From Acidimicrobiia bacterium (GTDB lineage: Bacteria; Actinomycetota; Acidimicrobiia; Acidimicrobiales; Iamiaceae): 25,103 nucleotides of DNA. The translations under genes were made by a program, and so were the position numbers. The notes under the pieces were generated by a model. It was not told the origin of the DNA. It worked only from the letters and a program-made list of their open reading frames with translations, and searched no databases. The DNA is taken from positions 1 through 25,103 of the forward strand of contig JAFBAD010000290.1 in assembly GCA_019247975.1 (NCBI GenBank), written 5' to 3'. How positions within the stretch are numbered: the first letter of the stretch is position 1; each line of letters begins with the position of its first letter. Positions 22,861 through 25,103 of this stretch are shown here, one piece after another.

Positions 22861-23187
22861 ATGCCACAACGAGCCTGGAGCAAGAAGCGGGAGCGCCAGT
22901 ACGAGCACATCAAGGAGGGCGTGCTCGAACGTGGCGAGGACGAGGACACCGCCGAGGAGATCGCGGCGCGCACCGTGAACAAGGAGCGCGCTCGCGCCGG
23001 TGAGGCGAAGGAGTCGAGCAGGACCTCGACCGACGACATCTCCTCGGGTCACCGAGGCGGGCTCCGTTCCCACCAGGGATCGGGCGGCCGCACCCGGGAC
23101 CAGCTCTACAACGAGGCCAAGCACAAGGGCATCAAGGGCCGCTCGAAGATGAACAAGGCCCAGCTCGAGAAGGCCGTCGGCCGCTAG
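22861..23187 (+). CDS. Small basic Rho_N/SAP-like domain protein (plasmid-stabilisation type)
   Basis: A 108-residue charged protein. The N-terminal part MPQRAWSKKRERQYEHIKEGVLERGEDEDTAEEIAARTVNKERAR resembles the ChaB/plasmid-stabilisation proteins common in actinobacteria and stress-related operons. The C-terminal 35 residues, RTRDQLYNEAKHKGIKGRSKMNKAQLEKAVGR, form a Rho N-terminal/SAP-like helix-hairpin that often binds nucleic acid. The middle is Ser/Gly-rich and probably flexible. A link to plasmid stability is only by family name; a nucleic-acid-binding role is inferred from the tail. It is immediately followed (16 nt) by the first of the palindromes at 23203. Confidence 0.85.
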   Translation: MPQRAWSKKRERQYEHIKEGVLERGEDEDTAEEIAARTVNKERARAGEAKESSRTSTDDISSGHRGGLRSHQGSGGRTRDQLYNEAKHKGIKGRSKMNKAQLEKAVGR

Positions 23188-23202
23188 CCGCTGGAACCTG
23201 TG

Positions 23203-23257
23203 TCCGTTCTGACGGTCGAATGCGTCGTCTGGCGGCGCTTCCCACCGTCGGAATGGA
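23203..23257. repeat. Palindromic repeat P1
   Basis: A 14-bp arm pair: TCCGTTCTGACGGT (23203-23216) with ACCGTCGGAATGGA (23244-23257), two G-T pairs, and a further interrupted inner stem (GAA/TTC and GCG/CGC). The core TTCTGACGGT is shared with P2-P4 except for single changes. It lacks a U-run, so it is not a classical intrinsic terminator, although it lies between convergent genes. Confidence 0.85.
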
Positions 23258-23267
23258 GCCCGCTCGC

Positions 23268-23314
23268 TTCTGATGGTGGATCCGGACGCAGGACGACGTG
23301 ATCGACCATCAGAA
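23268..23314. repeat. Palindromic repeat P2, overlapping the DUF559 stop codon
   Basis: Perfect 10-bp arms TTCTGATGGT (23268-23277) and ACCATCAGAA (23305-23314), with an inner GATC/GATC pair (23279-23282, 23300-23303). The right arm contains the stop codon (23311-23309) and last codon of the DUF559 gene. It is 10 bp from P1. Confidence 0.9.
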
Positions 23315-24262
23315 CGGAGTGGGGGTGTGGCGGGTGAAGCGGGCGAGTGCGGCCCGGACGTCCCGACAGACGCCGGCCGGGTCGGCGACGATCTGGTCGT
23401 AGGTGAACTCGATGATCTCGTAGCCGGCGAGGCGGAGGCGGTTCCGCCGTGCCGCATCGTTCGATGTCTGTCGACGGGTGGAGTGCGCCCGGTGGCCGAG
23501 GATCTCGATGACGAGGTTCGGCTCGTAGAAGCAGTCGACCCTCGCAACGAACAAGCCGTGCGGCGCGATGCGACGCTGCACGACAGGCAAGGGCAGCCCC
23601 TCGTCACGGAGGCAGCCGAGGAAGGCACGTTCGAGCCAGCTCTCGGTGCGCCCAGTCCCAGCCCAGTCTTCGAGGATGTCTTGGAGGACCGTGACCCCGT
23701 TGCGCCCCCGGCAGCGGATCTGCTCGAGCAACCACCACAGCCACTTGTCGCTGCACCGACCGTCTCGAGTTGCGGTGTCGATGAGATCGCGGACGTCCTC
23801 GGCGTCGATCTCCGGAACGAGGCTGGCGAGGCTGAAGAACGTCCGAGCGAGCGTGGTGGTGGGGATGCACCCTTGGACGAGGATGACGTCGTCGGGGCGG
23901 AGGTTGGTCGAGGTGTGGACGCACGCGAGCTCGGAGGCGGTCTGACCCGTCCGCTTCGGGACGGTGACCTCGACCGAGACCGGCTCCCAGCGTTCGACGT
24001 CGAGCCCGTGGAGCTTGGCGGCGGTTCGCCCGGACGCAACCGCGCCGAGGTCGAGACACGCGGCCATGACCTCGTGCTCGAAGGTCGGTACGACGCCGGC
24101 CAGCCGGTAGGTCCGTCGTCCGACGCGATCCAGTCGCCCGTGCTCCGTCATCCGCCGGATGCGCGACGTCGAGAGCCCGAGCTCCTGGAGCTGTTCCCTG
24201 GTCATGTGGCTGAGCTGTAGTGCGGCCCGCTCGGCGATGGCCCGTTCGATGTACGGAGCCAT
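23309..24262 (-). CDS. AbiEi-type wHTH plus DUF559 (Vsr/PD-(D/E)XK-like) protein
   Basis: A 317-residue protein. Residues 1-60 hold a winged helix of the AbiEi antitoxin type (MTREQLQELGLSTSRIRRMTEHGRLDRVGRRTYRL), and about 60-210 continues the AbiEi-like middle with VASGRTAAKLHGL. The C-terminal DUF559 domain (about 235-305) shows D243, E253 and H in VDCFYEPNLVIEILGHRAHS, then SNDAARRNRLRLAGYEIIEFTYDQI. DUF559 is related to Vsr-type endonucleases. The usual ExD reads E-I-L here, as I recall from the 'EVLGxRxH' branch, so catalysis is uncertain. No AbiEii toxin gene is adjacent. ATG 24262 has CATGCT 6 nt upstream, suggesting a leaderless start. Two palindromes flank each side. Confidence 0.85.
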   Translation of the reverse strand: MAPYIERAIAERAALQLSHMTREQLQELGLSTSRIRRMTEHGRLDRVGRRTYRLAGVVPTFEHEVMAACLDLGAVASGRTAAKLHGLDVERWEPVSVEVTVPKRTGQTASELACVHTSTNLRPDDVILVQGCIPTTTLARTFFSLASLVPEIDAEDVRDLIDTATRDGRCSDKWLWWLLEQIRCRGRNGVTVLQDILEDWAGTGRTESWLERAFLGCLRDEGLPLPVVQRRIAPHGLFVARVDCFYEPNLVIEILGHRAHSTRRQTSNDAARRNRLRLAGYEIIEFTYDQIVADPAGVCRDVRAALARFTRHTPTPF

Positions 24263-24307
24263 CGTCTGAGCATGCGCACCCCCTCTGACAGTCCGAGCTC
24301 GCTGCGG

Positions 24308-24354
24308 TTCTGACGGTCGGAAGCGCCGTTCTGCGACGCCTTCCACCGTCAGAA
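24308..24354. repeat. Palindromic repeat P3
   Basis: Arms TTCTGACGGT (24308-24317) and ACCGTCAGAA (24345-24354), perfect over 10 bp, plus GGAAG/CTTCC inside with one bulged C. It lies in the 186-bp gap between the divergent DUF559 and phosphoketolase genes, 46 bp upstream of the DUF559 start. Confidence 0.9.
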
Positions 24355-24368
24355 CGGAACACCGCCGG

Positions 24369-24415
24369 TTCTGATGGTGAGAAGCGCCGTCCACCGGTGC
24401 TTTCCGCCGTCAGAA
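24369..24415. repeat. Palindromic repeat P4
   Basis: Arms TTCTGATGG (24369-24377) and CCGTCAGAA (24407-24415) with one T-G pair, plus GAAGC/GCTTT-type inner pairing. It is 14 bp from P3, matching the paired arrangement P1-P2. The right flank CGGAAC is shared with P3. Confidence 0.85.
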
Positions 24416-24448
24416 CGGAACCGGGACCTCCGTGGGAAGGTGGGTCCC

Positions 24449-25103
24449 ATGACGCACGTGGCGAGCATGGGCGGGGACACGGCGGCCGACGAGGTCTCCT
24501 CCAGCGGCGGGAAGACGGTGGCGCCGAAGCAGCGGCGGCTCGGGCGGGCCCGGGGTCCGCTGAGCGCGAAGGAGCTCGCGCTGGTCGACCGGTGGTGGCG
24601 GGCGACCAACTACCTGGCGGTCGGCCAGATCTACCTGATGGACAACCCGCTGCTCCGCGAGCCGCTGGTCGCCGAGCACGTGAAGCCGCGGCTGCTCGGC
24701 CACTTCGGGACCGTGCCCGGGTTGAACCTCGTCTACGCGCACCTCAACCGCGTGATCCGCGAGCGCGATGCGGACGTCGTGTTCGTCGCCGGGCCGGGAC
24801 ACGGCGGCCCGGGTCCGAACGCGTGCGCATGGCTCGAGGGCACCTACACCGAGCTCGTCAGCCACATCACGCGGGACGCCGATGGCATGCGAGCCTTCTT
24901 CCGCCAGTTCTCGTTCCCGGGCGGCGTGCCCAGCCACTGCGCGCCGGAGACGCCGGGGTCCTTCCACGAGGGCGGTGAGCTCGGCTACTCCTTGCTGCAC
25001 GCGTACGGCGCTGCGCTCGACCAGCCCGACCTCGTCGTCGCGTGCGTGGTGGGGGACGGCGAGGCCGAGACCGGACCGCTGGCGACGAGCTGGCACTCGA
25101 ACA
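24449..25103 (+). CDS. xfp: Phosphoketolase, N-terminal part (runs off right edge)
   Basis: The first 218 codons of a thiamine-diphosphate-dependent phosphoketolase, which splits xylulose-5-phosphate (and often fructose-6-phosphate) with phosphate into acetyl-phosphate and an aldose phosphate. Diagnostic segments are LALVDRWWRATNYLAVGQIYL, KPRLLGHFGTVPGLNLVYAHLNR, FVAGPGHGGPGPNACAWLEGTYTE, FSFPGGVPSHCAPETPGSFHEGGELGYSL and the ThDP/Mg motif VVGDGEAETGPLA. An Ala/Ser/Lys-rich extension of about 30 residues precedes the core. ATG 24449 follows GGTGGG by 4 nt. The complete enzyme is normally about 800 residues, so roughly 580 remain beyond the window. It is divergent from the DUF559 gene. Confidence 0.96.
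   Translation, partial: MTHVASMGGDTAADEVSSSGGKTVAPKQRRLGRARGPLSAKELALVDRWWRATNYLAVGQIYLMDNPLLREPLVAEHVKPRLLGHFGTVPGLNLVYAHLNRVIRERDADVVFVAGPGHGGPGPNACAWLEGTYTELVSHITRDADGMRAFFRQFSFPGGVPSHCAPETPGSFHEGGELGYSLLHAYGAALDQPDLVVACVVGDGEAETGPLATSWHSN

Noticed and set aside
23203..23314. Palindromes P1-P2 as an ordinary bidirectional terminator
   Set aside because: They do lie between convergent genes, but no T-run follows either stem, and the same palindromes occur upstream of the DUF559 gene between divergent starts, where a terminator makes little sense. A minor terminator role is not excluded.
23309..24262. A complete AbiE toxin-antitoxin pair
   Set aside because: There is no AbiEii nucleotidyltransferase gene on either side; the neighbours are a small basic protein and phosphoketolase.
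23203..24415. A CRISPR array or classical insertion sequence around the DUF559 gene
   Set aside because: There are only four hairpins in two pairs with unequal spacing, no spacers of regular size, no transposase and no target-site duplication that I could see.

Overview
The window looks like chromosomal DNA from a high-GC actinobacterium. GTG starts are frequent, genes overlap by ATGA or GTGA, and many genes appear leaderless, with a TANNNT -10 box ending 6-7 nt before the start codon. The gene content (CaiB/BaiF CoA-transferase fusions, SnoaL-like proteins, amidohydrolase-2, CYP, SDRs, an AbiEi-DUF559 protein) suggests an environmental Acidimicrobiia-like or mycobacterial-type lineage. The species cannot be named from the sequence alone. 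I see no rRNA, tRNA, CRISPR, prophage or classical insertion sequence.

Layout. (1) 1-3715, mostly minus strand: the edge of a gene leaving the window, then a run DUF2231 membrane protein > DoxX-Rieske fusion > SDR > SnoaL-like > ASCH-like > VOC protein. (2) 3814-6969, plus: an OmpR-type response regulator and histidine kinase, then a GT4 glycosyltransferase. (3) 6983-9873, minus: formate/nitrite-type channel, cytochrome P450 and SDR. The P450 has a well-formed promoter overlapped by two tandem dyads. (4) 9929-10309, plus: a limonene-epoxide-hydrolase-like protein with all five active-site residues. (5) 10330-13286, minus: a cNMP-binding protein, a beta-propeller lipoprotein broken by a 23-bp tandem duplication, and an LpqC/PHB-depolymerase-like lipoprotein esterase. 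(6) 13354-15275, plus: a Tat-exported phospholipase C-like phosphoesterase, a 56-codon remnant of a second copy of that gene, and a SnoaL-like protein. (7) A flavin amine oxidase (minus) diverges from a CoA-transferase > amidohydrolase > enoyl-CoA hydratase operon (plus), 15265-20970. (8) 20967-23187: a secreted protein, an ECF sigma factor, a VOC protein carrying what looks like the N-terminus of the sigma factor's usual partner, and a small basic protein. (9) 23203-24415: an AbiEi/DUF559 gene bracketed by two pairs of related palindromes. (10) The 5' part of a phosphoketolase runs off the right edge.

How it may work together. Regions 3, 4 and 7 fit oxidative catabolism of a hydrophobic carbon source: P450 and SDR oxidation, epoxide hydrolysis, CoA activation by CoA transfer, hydration and hydrolysis. 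The substrate is not determinable here. The DUF2231/DoxX-Rieske pair is probably a membrane redox module, transcribed divergently from the two-component system that may control it. The most unusual structures are the palindrome-bracketed DUF559 gene, the sigma-partner/VOC fusion with its start codon at a hairpin loop, the duplication-broken lipoprotein gene and the phospholipase gene remnant.
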